From the NCBI GenBank assembly GCA_016647705.1, contig CM028325.1:27012474-27076473 (forward strand): a stretch of DNA of 64,000 nt, given 5' to 3'. A model generated the notes under the pieces. It searched no databases. It saw nothing but the letters and a program-made list of their open reading frames with translations, and was not told the origin of the DNA. This document shows, in pieces, positions 11,971-24,309 of the stretch. The translations under genes and the position numbers were made by a program. Within the stretch, counting starts at the first letter, position 1. Each line of letters opens with the position of its first letter. This stretch comes from Eucommia ulmoides. Lineage: Eukaryota; Streptophyta; Magnoliopsida; Garryales; Eucommiaceae.

Positions 11971-12565
11971 TCATATATATCCATATATATAATTAGAAGT
12001 TAAAGTATTAGATATATGCGCATATATATGTTAAAGATATAAGATTAGATTTTGAATGTTTTTGAGTGAGAAAGATATTTCGGTTAAGATTTCGGCTCGA
12101 ATTTCAAGTAAAATTTTTAACTATTTTAATATTTGTATTTAATTTTTTTCTTGATTATATGATTCATATGAAAATTATTGTTAAATTTTTAACTGTTAGT
12201 TTTCATGAAATATTTAGAATTATTATGTGGGAAACATGTCTATGTGTTTAGTTGTGAATTGAATAAATGCACGTAGTAAAAGAGTTAGAATTCTACTGAG
12301 TTTTAACTCACAACCTCACAGTATTTATTGCATGATTTACAAAAATGAACTTGTGTCAGATATTATATTTAGATTCGTATTTAATTTTGTAATAATTTAT
12401 TTATTATTTACTGTTATAAAATTGACTCGATAAATAATTATAATTATCGCCATAATTTGTAAAATTTATCAGATTTTATAAAATGAAATGTTGATCATGC
12501 GGTAATAGTTTTAATTCTCCAAAGGAAGAAATCGCGTGGCGACCCTAGAAAATCGGGTCATTGCA
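11597..12565 (+). mobile_element. Ty3/gypsy solo LTR with intact target duplication
   Basis: Starts TGTAATACCCC and ends GGGTCATTGCA, flanked on both sides by GGTAA (11592-11596 and 12566-12570), a 5-bp target-site duplication. There is no internal region, so it is a solo LTR left by recombination between two LTRs. Its 11640-11880 part aligns with the 3' LTR of the gypsy element ending at 19523, so both belong to one family. It includes a (AAT)n run at 11926-11969. Confidence 0.85.
11926..11969. repeat. (AAT)n microsatellite
   Basis: About 14 uninterrupted trinucleotide units inside the gypsy solo LTR. Confidence 0.95.
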
Positions 12566-12570
12566 GGTAA

Positions 12571-12936
12571 GTTCTCTTAGTTTTTTTGAAAATTCATAAT
12601 TTGTTTATTTTATGCTATTAATATTCACATAAAAAGTTGTTGAAAGCAAACATATCCAGAAGCCTCTCTCTATCAGGTTTTTGTTGCATTGGAATGGAGT
12701 TTTGATGGTGTTTTTTTTGGAGCTTCGATTTTAAAATATTTCGAATGACATAATAGTAATATTATTATGCATATTTTTAGGCATTCTTTGCATTGCATGG
12801 TGGTTTGATTTGTTTTCTATGGATTTCAAGCATGGAATGATTAATGTAGTTTTACCCTAAAAATTAAGGTATGACAATGCATTAACAATATTTACATATT
12901 CTGGTTTTTCACTTCCGTTATTTAGTATTATTTTTA
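12571..12936. other. Intergenic DNA
   Basis: AT-rich, no recognised feature. Confidence 0.4.
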
Positions 12937-13077
12937 GGAAAATTCCTCTAAAGGTCCCATAAGTGTAAAACATCACTTATGAGAGTTCCATCCAAGAGAT
13001 CTTTTTATTCTTGGGATGAGACCTAAAAAGTAATGTTTTTCACTTATGGGACCTCTCACCAAGTTACGCAAATTTTT
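12937..13077. mobile_element. Small foldback MITE, GGTCCCA family, copy 1
   Basis: The left arm AAAGGTCCCATAAGTG (about 12951) is complementary to CACTTATGGGACCTC at about 13041-13055, with the inverted match continuing inward (AACATCACTT against AAGTAATGTT). The outer ends GGAAAATTCC and GCAAATTTTT also roughly pair. A second copy lies at 36185-36306. No coding capacity. Confidence 0.65.
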
Positions 13078-13189
13078 ATGACAATAGTTGCAATTGTATG
13101 CCTTATCTTATTATTAACCTGGTATAGTATCCCAAGACTTGTAACCCAGTGGGTATCTAACTTACATCCCTTGTGATGGTCTAAAGGTT

Positions 13190-13744
13190 AACCCATTTCC
13201 CCAATATAAGTACCACAACCTTGATGCCTTTTTTAGACCATACAATTTTTTTTTTTTAGTTTGCACACCAGTTTCTCTTTCCCTTTGACTAGGAAACCTT
13301 TAGTTTGCTCTATATAATTTTTTTTTTCAAGATCACCATGCAAAAATGTTGTTTTTACGTCAATCTATTCAACCTCCAGATCTAAACTGTCTGCAAGACC
13401 AAGAACAACTTGAATTGAAGACATTTTTACCATAAGTGAAAATATTTCGTCGAAATCAACACCCTTCTTTTGCTCGAATCCTTTCACAACCAATCTTGCT
13501 GTGTAACATGGTTATGAGGTGTGTTCTTAATTTTTTATCTTATACACTCATTTATTTTTTTAGACATTTTTTACCCTGCAGTAATTTTACCAAATCAAAT
13601 GTGTGGTTCTTATGCAAGGATTTCAATCTCTTCTTGCATAGTTTTCAACCACTCGTCCTTGTGCTGATCTGTGATAGCTTCTTCGTAACTCTCCGGTTCT
13701 CCTCTTTCAGCGAGCATCACATAGGATTTTGAGAGAAGTAATCG
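13190..13744 (-). pseudogene. Ty1/copia reverse transcriptase fragment, reverse strand
   Basis: Read on the minus strand, it gives the RT N-terminal block GEPESYEEAITDQHKDEWL (near 13635-13700), then ARLVVKGFEQKKGVDFDEIF (near 13430-13490), KMSSIQVVLGLADSLDLEVE, IDVKTTFLHGDLE (near 13330) and LYGLKKASRLWYL (near 13205-13250). This is the canonical order of copia RT. It ends abruptly next to a gypsy fragment of opposite orientation at 13745. Frame changes and stops are present. Confidence 0.88.
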
Positions 13745-14640
13745 TATGCGAAGTTCAGTAAATATGAGTTTCGGATGGATAGAGTTGTATTTTTTGGGCA
13801 CATTATCTTGGGTGATGGTTTACAAGTTGACCCAAAGAAGTCAAAGTCATTGTTCAATGGGAAAGACCAAAAAGTGTAACAGAAGTTCGAAGCTTCCTAA
13901 GATTGACTGGTTATTATCGTTAGTTTGTACAAGAATTTTCTGTTATAGTTACCTCGTTAACTCGTTTAACCCGCAAGGAAGCGAAATTTGAGTGGAGTGA
14001 CAAGTGTGAACAGAGTTTCCAGGAGGTAAAGAATAGACTGATATCAGCGTCAATACTTTCTCTCCCGACATAATGTGGTGACTTTGTGATACACAATGAC
14101 ACTTCACACCAGGGCCTAGGTTGTGTATTGATGCAACATGGTCATGTGATTGCATATGCCTCTCGGCAATTAAATAATCATAAGCATAGCTACACGATGC
14201 ATGATTTGGAGCTAACGGCGATTGTGTTTGCCTTGAAACTCTGGAGACATTATCTTTACGGAAAGACCTGTAAGATATACACTGACCACTAGAGTTTCAA
14301 ATATATGTTTACTTAGAAAGAACTAAATATGAGATAGAGGTGCTAGATGGAATCGATCAATAATTATGATTGTATTATCCATTATCACCTTGGGAAGGAT
14401 AATGTTGTAGCAGATGCAATAAGTCTAAAATCGGCAGGTTCATTGCACACCTTCGAGTTGTTCATACTAACCTATATGGAGAATTGAGATCCCTATGAGT
14501 CTAGCTGGCAGTAGGTCAAATTGTATCGTTGCTTGCAATTTTAACCTGAAGACCGATGTTAATTGACTGTATTATAAAAGCTCAGAAGTTAGATCCCCAT
14601 TTGGGGAAGATCAGGGATAAAGTGAATAATAGTCAAAGAA
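13745..14640 (+). pseudogene. Ty3/gypsy RT end and RNase H, part 1
   Basis: Reads AKFSKYEFRMDRVVFFGHII then, after a frame change, WERPKSVTEVRSFLRLTGYY, the thumb of gypsy RT. RNase H follows, with [34 protein letters not shown] (gypsy RNase H normally has D-A-S here), [33 protein letters not shown] and a C-terminal YTDH. It then continues to an AQKLDPHLGKIRD-like spacer. Interrupted at 14646 by the family B LTR and resuming at 18147. The 5' half (gag, protease, most of RT) is missing. Confidence 0.9.
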
Positions 14641-15285
14641 TCGATTGACGCACCTCGGATTTTGATAGCGGAAGAAATAGAGATCGAGAAGAAGATGAAA
14701 CAAGTTTCATTCATCCCTATCAAAATCCTCCAAATCTGTTCATTTTGAAAATAATTTTTCAATGGATTTTCAAGACGTCGGTTTTGAAAAATTTCTCGAG
14801 CAAGGATTTTATGTTTAATAATGAGTCGCCGCGTAGCATGGTTAAATGGTGTTCTAGGTCACCGGGTTTTAGAAATTCATTTTTTACTTTGAAATAGCCC
14901 GTGTTTTGACTCGTAAAGGTCTTGTACTAGAGATTTGCTAAAGTTCAGGGGTCGATTATGCTCGGAGAAGGTTTTACGTACCCCAAGACACCTGTCTATA
15001 AATGGTACCTTGGTCTAAATAAATATTTACTGTTAAACAACACTCAAGTAATTTTCTTTGATTTACTTAACAAAAACAATTCTATTTTTTAAAGTTTTCC
15101 CTTTTTATGCATTTTTATGTGTAATATAAAGCCGGTAAAGGTTTAACTATCTATTATGCAACTACAAATAAAGCAGATTGAAAATTAAAATATTTTTGTA
15201 TTTTTTGATGTAATGAAAGAAAGTAAACTACATTAATCTGGGCAGCGACAACCCAATAGCAGTATATAAGGTACAGAAATATAAA

Positions 15286-15567
15286 CGACCGAACCTTATA
15301 AAAACTTCCTACATATCCCTGTTTGCACAGGAAATCAGGTCGACGTGTTGTTCCAACATGCAAGCTATATGAAATGAAATATTTTTGTATTCTTTAAATA
15401 CCGAACCTTATAAAGGATGCTTACATATCCTTGTTTTCACAAGGAATCAGGTCGATATGTAATTCCAGCATGCAAACTAGGACTAAATTATTTAAATATA
15501 TGACCGAACTGCTTCGTGGGTTACCCACGTATCTCAGATTAATGAGAATTAGATCATCACGTAGTTC
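15286..15567 (+). repeat. Three stem-loop motifs, family B LTR
   Basis: Motif 1 (15286-15354) has stem CCTGT/ACAGG at 15318-15322 and 15327-15331. Motif 2 (about 15400-15467) has stem CCTTGT/ACAAGG at 15429-15434 and 15439-15444. Motif 3 (about 15502-15567) has stem TCTCA/TGAGA at 15532-15536 and 15543-15547. All three begin with CCGAAC and end in AT-AGGTC or its variant followed by TTGTTC, TAATTC or TAGTTC. The arms differ between motifs but stay complementary. Confidence 0.75.
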
Positions 15568-16197
15568 GTTTATAAAAGATGAAATCTGGTTGGTTTTAGT
15601 TGATTTTAGTTATTAAACAAAACATGTATCACAATATGATATGTAGATAGTCTCTTTGATTTTGTCAAGAACACTTTAATTGAACACATTTGTTTTAGTT
15701 AGATTAGTATTAGTATGTGAGTTGTCAGTTGAAAAAGAAAAGAAATACCATATATATGTTCCAGTCCCACTCGTAATTAAGAAAAACGGGAAGGTTTCTG
15801 GAGAAGGGTCACATATATCCCCGAAGGAATAGAGGTCCTCCCTTTATCCCGAATTTTAAGCCACAAGGGTCTATCGGTGTAGTATATATATAAGGTGTTA
15901 GTCCACTAGTCTAAAAACTTAGTGCTAGATTGTTATTTTGACATTTAGTATAAAGTAAATCAATTATTAACAGTTTTATGGTTAGATTAACAGTTAGTAA
16001 AAGTTTGGTTTGAAGTGTTCATGAAAGAATTGTAGCAACTATGCATAACTCATGGTGTGATTGATGTTTTGTTTGGATCCTTATGTGTTCTTAACATGTT
16101 CTCGGATGATTTGGATCCTCACATGTTCTTAACATGTTCTTGGATGTTTTTGATGTTCTTGACATAATTTTGTATGATTTAGACATGGTTTAAATTA

Positions 16198-16200
16198 TTA

Positions 16201-16233
<33 letters not shown>

Positions 16234-16235
16234 AA
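16198..16235. repeat. (AAT)n/(AAAT)n microsatellite
   Basis: Simple tandem run within the family B LTR. Confidence 0.9.
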
Positions 16236-18146
16236 TTAACGTTTTTTAGTTGATTATGGGTTATATGAGTTATATACATGAAATTTAAGCATGGATACTA
16301 CTTGATTATACTATGCACAAGCAATATATATGAATTTAAGACAAGATTGAAGGATATTCAAGAAACATACCTAGTTTAGGGGAGTGGTATCTCCCTAAAC
16401 AAATACTTTTCTTTTCTTCTTGATCTTCTCGGTTTGAACTTGAATAGTTGCCATGAACTTCTTGAGTTCTTACTCCAAGAACCTCAAGAACTCCTTTCGG
16501 AACCAAATTTTAGCAGAATATCATGGTGTTATTGAAGAGAAATCTTAGAAACCCTAATGACCCTAGAAGATTGCTCGAGCCTAGAGAGAGAAAGCTAGGG
16601 TTCCAACTCTTGAAATTGTGAAAACAGAAGCCTATATTTATAGGTCAGGGATCTTGCGGATTGGCCCATGCGCAGGCTGATCCAAGTTGATCCCCGGGGT
16701 CTGTTTGGTTTAGGGGTTATGTCCTCTTATCTTGATCTTGAATAATTTTGGACGAATATTGAAGATTGTGTTGGATTCTCAAAGATTCGGTAATGATTAC
16801 CAAATCTTTGGAAGATTCTAACAATGATTGACAATCATTAGTAATGATTGGCAATCATTACACAATATTTAATATGATTGGTTGCACATGGGCGCATTAA
16901 TGACATGAAGTGACACTTCTGGTTCGGCTTAGGGGCTAAGTACCGTTTAGTTTCACTATTTTGGTTTGGTGTCATTAATGTTTCCAAGGTACATTGAACA
17001 TGGTCTTGATGAGTCATTTTTCATTTAATGTTTGATGATGACTCATGATGTGATGGGCTTGAATTTGGTTGAATTTGGATTGAATCGGGTTAGTTTTCCT
17101 TGTAACCGATTGTTAGATTTCAAGGTTTCTAGTTAACCCTAAGATATTTTGGTAAAAATATATAGGTTCTTTGAATCCACCCCATCCATGTCATCCCAAG
17201 CAATAAATTTTTTATGGGATGGGCATTTAATGACCATTAAATGCATTAGTTAGGTGGCGAACCGGATTGGTTTGGATTTGAAAATTGGTAGTCACATTTC
17301 AAGGATTTCAGTTAAACCTAAGATATTTTGATCAAAATATCTACATTCCTTGAATGCGGCCTATTCATGTCATCCCAAGAATTTAATGCTTGATGGGATG
17401 AACATTTAATGCACATTAAATGTCTTACTTAGGTAGCGACTCGAATCGGTTTAGTTTCAATAACGGTTAGTTACCTTACAAGTGACTTGGTTTCTTCCTT
17501 AGATATTTTATCGAGAATATCCTATTGATGTTTTGGTTAATTTAATGCTCTTTTATGAGTCATTAAATGATGAGTTGGGCCCTTGATTCAATGGGCCTTG
17601 ATGATTTAGTTAAGATAGCTTTGATTTGTAAAATTTCAAACCAAGTCCAAATCCTTAATCACTTCGGTAATTTAGGATTTGATATGACATTTCCATGCCC
17701 TGAACATGGTCCTTTAATTTGTTTCTTAATAGTATTTGATGTAACATGAATAGATGAAACAATACTTTTGGTGTTAAACAGACGCAACCAGTGATAGTAA
17801 ATATTTCAGGGTCAAAGTAGGTAACCAAGGTGAATTGGTAAAATATCCTATAATTGAAGCATAGTGACTAATTACTAAAGGTGATTTAATGAAAACAAAC
17901 CCTTAATAATGTCATTTTAGACCCCCTTAAATTGTAGGATTTTTTAGGTTGACCCGAAACTTTTACTTAGCTGAATTCAATCCAATTTAACATTTTTATG
18001 TTTTTCCTATGTTTTTTTGTTGTTTTTATGTATTATATAGTTTCATCCAAAGTAGAAATTATTTTCCTTTAAACCTAAGTTTAAAATTTATCTGAACTTG
18101 TACTTGATTCGACACTGATTGAGTGGGATAAAATGCAATATCTACA

Positions 18147-19523
18147 TCGACTATTGTGTTAGAGATAATAACAAAGCCTAGATGTTTGGGAATAGATTGT
18201 GTGTGCCTAATAATGTTGATTTAAAGAAAGATATATTGGAAGAAACTCACAACTCAACGTATACAATGCATCCAGGAAGTACCAAAATGTATGGGGATTT
18301 GCGAGAACATTATTGGTGAAATGGAATAAAACGAGAAATTGCAGAATTTGTTGCCAAGTGTCTTATCTGTCAACAAGTCAAGATCGAGCACTAACGTTCA
18401 GGAGAATTGTTGCAGCATTTGCCTATCCCAAAATTAAAGTGAGAATATATCACGTTGGATTTTGTTTCAGGATTATCTCGTACTCAAAAGGGACATAATT
18501 CCATTTGGGTAATTATTAATAGACTTACAAACTCTGCTAATTTTCTTGCTGTAAATACCACGTACTCGATGGACAAGTATGCAAAATTGTATATTGACGA
18601 GATTATCGGACTGCATGGTGCACCAGTTTCTAGAGTGTCAAATAGAGATCCGAGATTACATCAAAATTTTGGCCTGGTCTTAAGGCTGCTTTGGGTACTA
18701 AATCGAGTTTCAGTAAAAAATTTCATCCTCAGACTGAAGGCCAATCAGAGCAAACAATTCAAACATTGGAGGATATGTTGAGGGGCTATGTTCTAGAATT
18801 TCCTAGTAGCTGGAATGATCAAAATCCTATGTTCTAGAATTTCCTACCATTCGACAATTGAAATGGCACCATATGAAACATTGTATGGCAGAAGATATAG
18901 AACTCCGGTATGTTGGACTGAAGTTGAAAAGAAAAAATTATTAATGTCTGATATAGATTAGATGATAGCGAAAAAAATGAAAGTGAATCAGGAAAGATTG
19001 AAGATTGTCCAAAGTCGACAAAAGAGCTATGACGATAAGCGTAGACGTGAGTTAGAATTTGAAATAGGTGATTACTTATTTTTATGCATATCACCGTGGA
19101 AAGGCATCCTGCTATTTGAGAAAAATGAAAAACTAAGTCCTAGATACATCGAGTTGTACAAGATTCTAGGAAGGGTCGATATAGCAGCCTATTATTAGCC
19201 CTACCACAAGAGTTGTCTAGATTGCACAATATTTTTCACATCTCGATACTCATGAATGTGCTAGACCCTTCGCCTATGTTGACTTCTCAACTACTTAAAT
19301 TGAAGAAAGACTTATCATAAGTTGAGGAGGGAGTTCAAATTCTAAACCGTAAAAATCAAGTATAGTGAATGAAAACAATTCCGTTGGTGAAAGTGCTATG
19401 ACACAGTCACTCCGTGAAAAAGGTGATATGGGAAAAAGAAAAGAAGATTAGAAATAAGTATTCACACTTGTTCGTTTAAGATAACTAAATTTTGGGATGA
19501 AAATTCTTTTTTGAAGAGAAGGA
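18147..19523 (+). pseudogene. Ty3/gypsy integrase, part 2 of the interrupted element
   Basis: Resumes the gypsy frame with the H-H-C-C zinc-binding domain: ETHNSTYTMHPGSTKMYGDL, then EIAEFVAKCLICQQVK. The catalytic core follows (TLDFVSGLSRTQKGHNSIWV, DEIIGLHGAPVSRVSNRDP), then HPQTEGQSEQTIQTLEDML near 18725-18780. A C-terminal LPQELSRLHNIFHIS block (about 19206-19245) and a chromovirus-like tail IPLVKVL...WEKEKKIRNKY (about 19380-19465) complete it. A 19-bp segment is duplicated at 18788 and 18828 and breaks the frame. It is followed by a purine tract at 19513-19523. Best placed near the Tekay/Del group from the tail. Confidence 0.9.
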
Positions 19524-19847
19524 TGGTAAGACTCAATCTTTTTGCATTTGCATATTTTTATTTGCATTTTAGAATGTTTTGAAAATAATAGGGTCCATTG
19601 TGTCATTTAATTTTACCTTAAAATTTTTAAGGGGTTATTATGGTATTTAAAAATATGATTTTAAAAAATTTTGGGGGTTAAATGTTAATTTTAATTTTAA
19701 CTTATAAAAGTTTATGGATTGTTAAGTTACTTAAATTTTAATTTTAAGAGTTTTAGGATATAATTAATATTTTCTTTATTTTAAGAGGGATAATTAGTGT
19801 AAATAAAAAAAATTGAAATGTGTTATCTTCTTTAACAAAAGACATCA
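19524..19847 (+). mobile_element. Gypsy 3' LTR, left part
   Basis: Begins TGGTAAGACTC after the purine tract and aligns with 11640-11880 of the solo LTR (for example GGGGTTAAATGTTAATTTT and TTTTAGGATATAATTAATATTTT). It is cut at 19847 by the insertion of family A copy 2. Its right part probably continues after 22521 for a few hundred bases, where GTGACACGTGTATATAT resembles the solo LTR, but it cannot be followed to an end. Confidence 0.75.
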
Positions 19848-22516
19848 TGTCACACCCCACCCCGGACACCCGGCAGGTGGGGCCAGCGTGACGTAGACAT
19901 GACGCCGCCCAACTAACTAGCCAACCCCAATTTGTTAATAACAAAATTGTAAGTTTGTACCAAACATATAAAAGTTCCCTCTGATAGGGATACACCATCC
20001 CGAAATATAAATACAATCAAACAAAACCCCTGAACCTCACTTAGATTTCATTTCTGATATCTCGTCTCCAAAATTTTCCCTCAAATGACCCATTTTTGCG
20101 TGACCCGCATAACTCTATCTAGCGCCAGTAGGGGACCGATCGGTTCCTAGCCATTTTACCTGCGAGTGTACTGTCTTCTTAGTAAAAATATTTTGTAATA
20201 ATAGATCATTCTATAATATCTAAATGGATCAAGCGTTATGTATAGAATCAGCACGTAACTAGTAAAATTCTCCATGATCATAGCAGTGAAAATAAAGCAA
20301 CAAATATAAGTTCCATTCCAACTCATCTAGTAAAATGATACCAATCACCATAATAGCTAATAAATCACCCAATATAAGTAAAACATTACATCTCAAACAC
20401 CCACTCCACCACAACACACACTGGCTAGCCATAGTGATCGTTTTAACCTCACGATCGGGAGTTGCAACGGTACCGTAACATTCATAGGAATGCCTTCCTA
20501 CGAAATATCCACACCCCTTTTTGGGGAGAAATATAATCCACACCCCTTACGGGGAGAACAACCATGGCATCGTCAAAATCAAATACAGTCTCATCGAAAC
20601 ACAACTCAATAAATATCGTCTACTCAACATTGTCAAATCACCATACCTACCACTTCTCTTCAAAACTAGCTTTTAAATTCAAAAATCATATTTCGCACTT
20701 TCTTTTAAAGAAAACGTCCGATTTTATCAAAACCACTTTTCCGTCCTTTATTTTTAGAAAACTAGGCATTTTTAGAAAGATAGATGTTTCTTATTCTCTT
20801 TTTAAAAACACCGTCTAATTTCACCAAATCCAGCGGAAATTCATTTCCAACTCCTTTTTGAAAACTATCAAAGTCCAGTTTACCAATTCATTCAAATTCT
20901 GTTTGATCCATATCGTTTATAAATTCATACAGTTTAAATAATCACATATTTCGTCATATATATATATTTATAGAAAAATAGTTTGGCAAGAAGACAGTAC
21001 ACTCACCTCGTAAACCGCTCTCCAAAACCTTCACTGATCATACTCTATCGGGACACCGGTGCCTGTGAGCCTAATAGTAACAGAACCCAAATTAATATCT
21101 TATCTAAAACATCTGAATCATGCAATGCAGACCCTATATTCCGAATTGTTACTATTTTATGTACCATGTAATTAAAATTAATTAATCGTTAGGAAATTGT
21201 TACGATTTTGGGATTTGTAATGCTAAATAAAATTTAATTTAACGAGAATTATTAATCGATTGAAATTTCACCTGATTCCGAATCGTTTGGTGACCATGAG
21301 AGGGGGTTTTAATTTCCAGTGGGGTGGTTTGTGTATTTCCCTTTTTTTTTTTTTTTCCCCTTCTTCCTTCTCTTTTTTTCCCCTTTTTTCTTCTCTGCTT
21401 CGGCTTCTGCTTCAGTGCTGGTATGAACCAGTCACCAACCGGCCCACTCCCCTTACGAGCACACCGCCACCGATTACATACACCCCAGACGCCGAACACA
21501 CGCACTCTCCCCCCCCCCACAGTCACCGTCGACTGAACGAGCTCTCCGCCGGATGACGACATCAACGATGACTCCCTCTCTCTCACTTCGTTTTCTGTTT
21601 CTGCTCTCGGACTCGTCGGCGACCGACCTTGCTCCGATCACGCCACACCTCCACGAATACGGAACACCCATGACGCCGGACGGAACACTTACCCTGAACC
21701 GATACCCACCTTCTCTCTCTCTCTAACACTCCGGCCAGCAGCACTCAGCCTCACACCGGAGGAACACCCCCACGCCGTCGATGATCACATATCCAGACCA
21801 GACGGCGCCACCACACACCCCCACTCAGTCGCCGAATAACCAGAACACACCCATTGCCGGCAGCCCACACACTCGACGACGAACCGAACACACACACGCC
21901 GGTGGACGGCGACGATCAAGCACATACTGCCTGTGGACAGAACACACACCCATATACTCACAGTAGACCAACGACGATGGCCTATTACTCCCTCACCTGA
22001 AATCGACGACAACTCGCACATCCACCCCCATACACTGCCGACCTTCTTCTCTCTCTCCATTTCCTGATTTTCATTTTAATTTTTGATTTTAGGAGATGTT
22101 TTGATCATTATACGTATGTATTGCATGCATTTAGTAGCTTCACTTCCTCCCAGCTTGCCACGTCGCTGCTCTCCCTATTTCCTGCCGGCATCCGCTTTGT
22201 CCGATCACCAGCATATATATATATAATAAACTTTTTAATTAATTACTCTTTCCTCCCCCAACTTCCTTTAAATCTTAATTTTAATCAATTGAAATTTTTA
22301 AAAGTTTCTAAAATTTGCAATTTCACCCCTTTAAGTTTCAATTAAAAGTTAAATGTCAATTTACCCTCTCAAAGTTTGGATTTAATGTTTCTAAATTTCT
22401 GAATTGACCCCTAAATTTTGAATTTGAATTTTTATCGACCTAATTTCACTCCGAATTTTCCCAGTTCCACCAAAATGTAGCTAAGATGACGTACATGCTA
22501 TAATTTAGGTCTTACA
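19848..22516 (-). mobile_element. Family A solo LTR, copy 2
   Basis: Reverse-orientation copy with ends TGTCACACCCC and GGTCTTACA, flanked by CATCA at 19843-19847 and 22517-22521, an exact 5-bp target duplication. Length is 2669 bp with no internal region, so it is a solo LTR. It contains the core (20420-20477), the CCCC/GGGG hairpin units (about 20508-20560) and the inverted repeat pair (20159-20180 and 20988-21006). The 21400-22050 part is C/A-rich on this strand and gives spurious open frames with no recognisable protein. Confidence 0.92.
20159..21006 (-). repeat. Internal inverted repeat pair of family A, copy 2
   Basis: GCGAGTGTACTGTCTTCTT at about 20162-20180 and AAGAAGACAGTACACTCAC at 20988-21006; the 848-bp span equals that of copy 1. 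Confidence 0.8.
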
Positions 22517-22518
22517 CA

Positions 22519-22521
<3 letters not shown>

Positions 22522-22552
<31 letters not shown>

Positions 22553-23224
22553 GCATGTGACACGTGTATATATCTAAAACAAAATGAAAAATGATGATGA
22601 CCTTTGAGGTGGTGAAAAAAAAAATCACCGCCTATCCTCCCCCCCCCCCCCCCCCTTCTCTCTCTCTATGTATATACGTAAATAAAAAAAAAAAAACCAA
22701 ACACACACCTTTCTCCCATCTCTCTCCTCTCAATTTAAGGGGGGGGGGTGTATAGCAGTAGATTTATATGTATATATATGCACGAAAATTATATGTGCAT
22801 ATTTATATATATATATATATATTGTTAAAATAAAATGTATATCACGTTTAAATTATGAGATCATCTATACGGGCGTGTATATAAGTATATTAATATGCAA
22901 AAAATCATATATATGTGAGTTTGAGAATTATAGTGGATTTATGTTTATATATAGAAAAAATTAATTTGTGAAGAATTTAATTTAAAGTAAAAATTATAAA
23001 TTTTATTAAATGATATTTTTGGTATTTTATTTTCTAGTAATATTGTTAAAAGTTAGTTAATATTTTTTCTACAATTAACTTATTAATTGATAAATTTTAT
23101 AAATGTAACTATAATATTTTAGTTGTAAAATTAATATTGGATTGAGAAAATAAAACGTTTAATTTTAATAAATTTTATATAATTAAAAAAAATTGGGAAT
23201 AGAAAAAATTGCATTTTATTGTCA
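22522..23224. other. Low-complexity DNA and possible tail of the gypsy LTR
   Basis: (CA)n directly after the target duplication, a C tract of about 18-20 near 22637-22655, a G tract of about 10 near 22740, and (TA)n near 22800. Part may be the remainder of the gypsy 3' LTR. No gene. Confidence 0.45.
22990..23180 (-). repeat. Dispersed AT-rich repeat, reverse copy
   Basis: Aligns in inverse orientation with 8440-8590. Confidence 0.5.
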
Positions 23225-23800
23225 CACATTTTATATCATATTAGATTTATTTAGTTAAATTCTTAATTTAGGACCTATTATTGTTAGGTTCACAGGCGAC
23301 GCCGATTACGTCAATAATAACGGCGATAGCATAATAGCGGTGTAAATATTGAGGTGAGTGTATTGTCTTTCATGTAAATTGTGAAATTATATTTTCATAA
23401 TGGACAGTTTTATAACGTTAGATGAATTAAGTAAAATGTTAAATGTGGAAAACAATTTTTATTATTATCCTACTATGCCATAGTAGGGTCCCGACAAGAG
23501 GACATGTCCTGCGAGATGTTGTTTGTCCTAAGAAGAGAGTATGTCATGTAGGATGTTATGTTATAACATGATAGGAGGGTAAGTTCTGCTAGTGGTTGAT
23601 ATATATTGTTGTTGTTGATGATTATCATTATGATATGGTGGTTTATACCACGTGTTGGCTCTTACCATTGAAGATATTAAATGACCCTGATACTGATTGC
23701 AACCTTAGATTGCACAGATGTACAAGTTACGGTACCGTTGTAACTCTTGATTGTGAGGTAAATGATCTTATGGTTGGTATGAAAATATGTGTATGGTATT

Positions 23801-23837
<37 letters not shown>

Positions 23838-24309
23838 GGTTGATAGTTGATTTTAATGTTGTTTTATTTTGATGATATATGTTGAATTTTGACATTGCTC
23901 AGTTGTAATTATATTTCTATTTGAAAAGTTGATTCTGATAAATGTGTTTGATCCATAAATTATTTTTCTATTATAAAGATAGTATACCGTAAAATATTTT
24001 ATCCCAAGTATTTCAATTAGAGACATGTCTACTAGTGGCACTAAATAGAGTCATAAGGGGTTGTGACTTTTGAGGCTGCCGAGACAATTATTGACAATGA
24101 GAGTTTGGATTTTTATGGTTTGTTATGATATAGTTGGATATGTAAAATACTCAAATTTTGAGTGGATATTTAAAAAAAAAAGAAAAAATCTATGTCGATC
24201 CCTAGTTAGTTGTATATTTGTTATTCAAGTTACGCTTGTTTATGGTTAAGTAATATCAAGTCGAGGTCGGGCCTAATATTGGGCGTGTGGCTTGGAATGA
24301 GGTGTGACA
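23225..24309 (+). mobile_element. Family A LTR, diverged 5'-truncated copy 5
   Basis: It shares the TAGGTTCACAGGCG block (about 23285), GGTGAGTGTATTGTCTTTC (about 23350), the conserved core (23727-23778, with ACGGTACCGT intact) and the terminus GAGGTGTGACA ending at 24309. Roughly the first 1.5 kb of the family are missing and the left edge is not sharp. More substitutions than in the other copies suggest an older insertion. It contains a (AAT)n run at 23801-23837. Confidence 0.65.
23801..23837. repeat. (AAT)n microsatellite
   Basis: About 12 trinucleotide units just after the family A core of copy 5. Confidence 0.9.

Larger units (their letters stand above)
14646..18146 (+). mobile_element. 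Family B solo LTR, copy 1 (3.5 kb)
   Basis: TG...CA termini (TGACGCACCTCGG ... ATCTACA) flanked by TCGAT (14641-14645) and TCGAC (18147-18151), a 5-bp target duplication with one transition. Removing it restores the gypsy spacer frame. No protein is encoded. It shares long stretches with 43389-48334, for example the GAGTCGCC and CCCCGAAGGAAT blocks and the same 3' end (GGGATAAAATG ... TCTACA). It contains three copies of the ACCGAAC ... CCTACGTA ... ATCAGGTC stem-loop motif (15286, 15400 and 15503). Confidence 0.82.

Noticed and set aside
11597..19847. A single full-length gypsy element with 5' and 3' LTRs
   Set aside because: The 5' unit has its own GGTAA duplication on both sides and copia RT intervenes in opposite orientation.
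21239..22060. Several overlapping open frames on both strands in family A copy 2
   Set aside because: They are Pro/Thr/His-rich or Cys/Val/Trp-rich products of biased CA/GT sequence; equivalent regions in copies 3 and 4 have different frames, so no protein is conserved.
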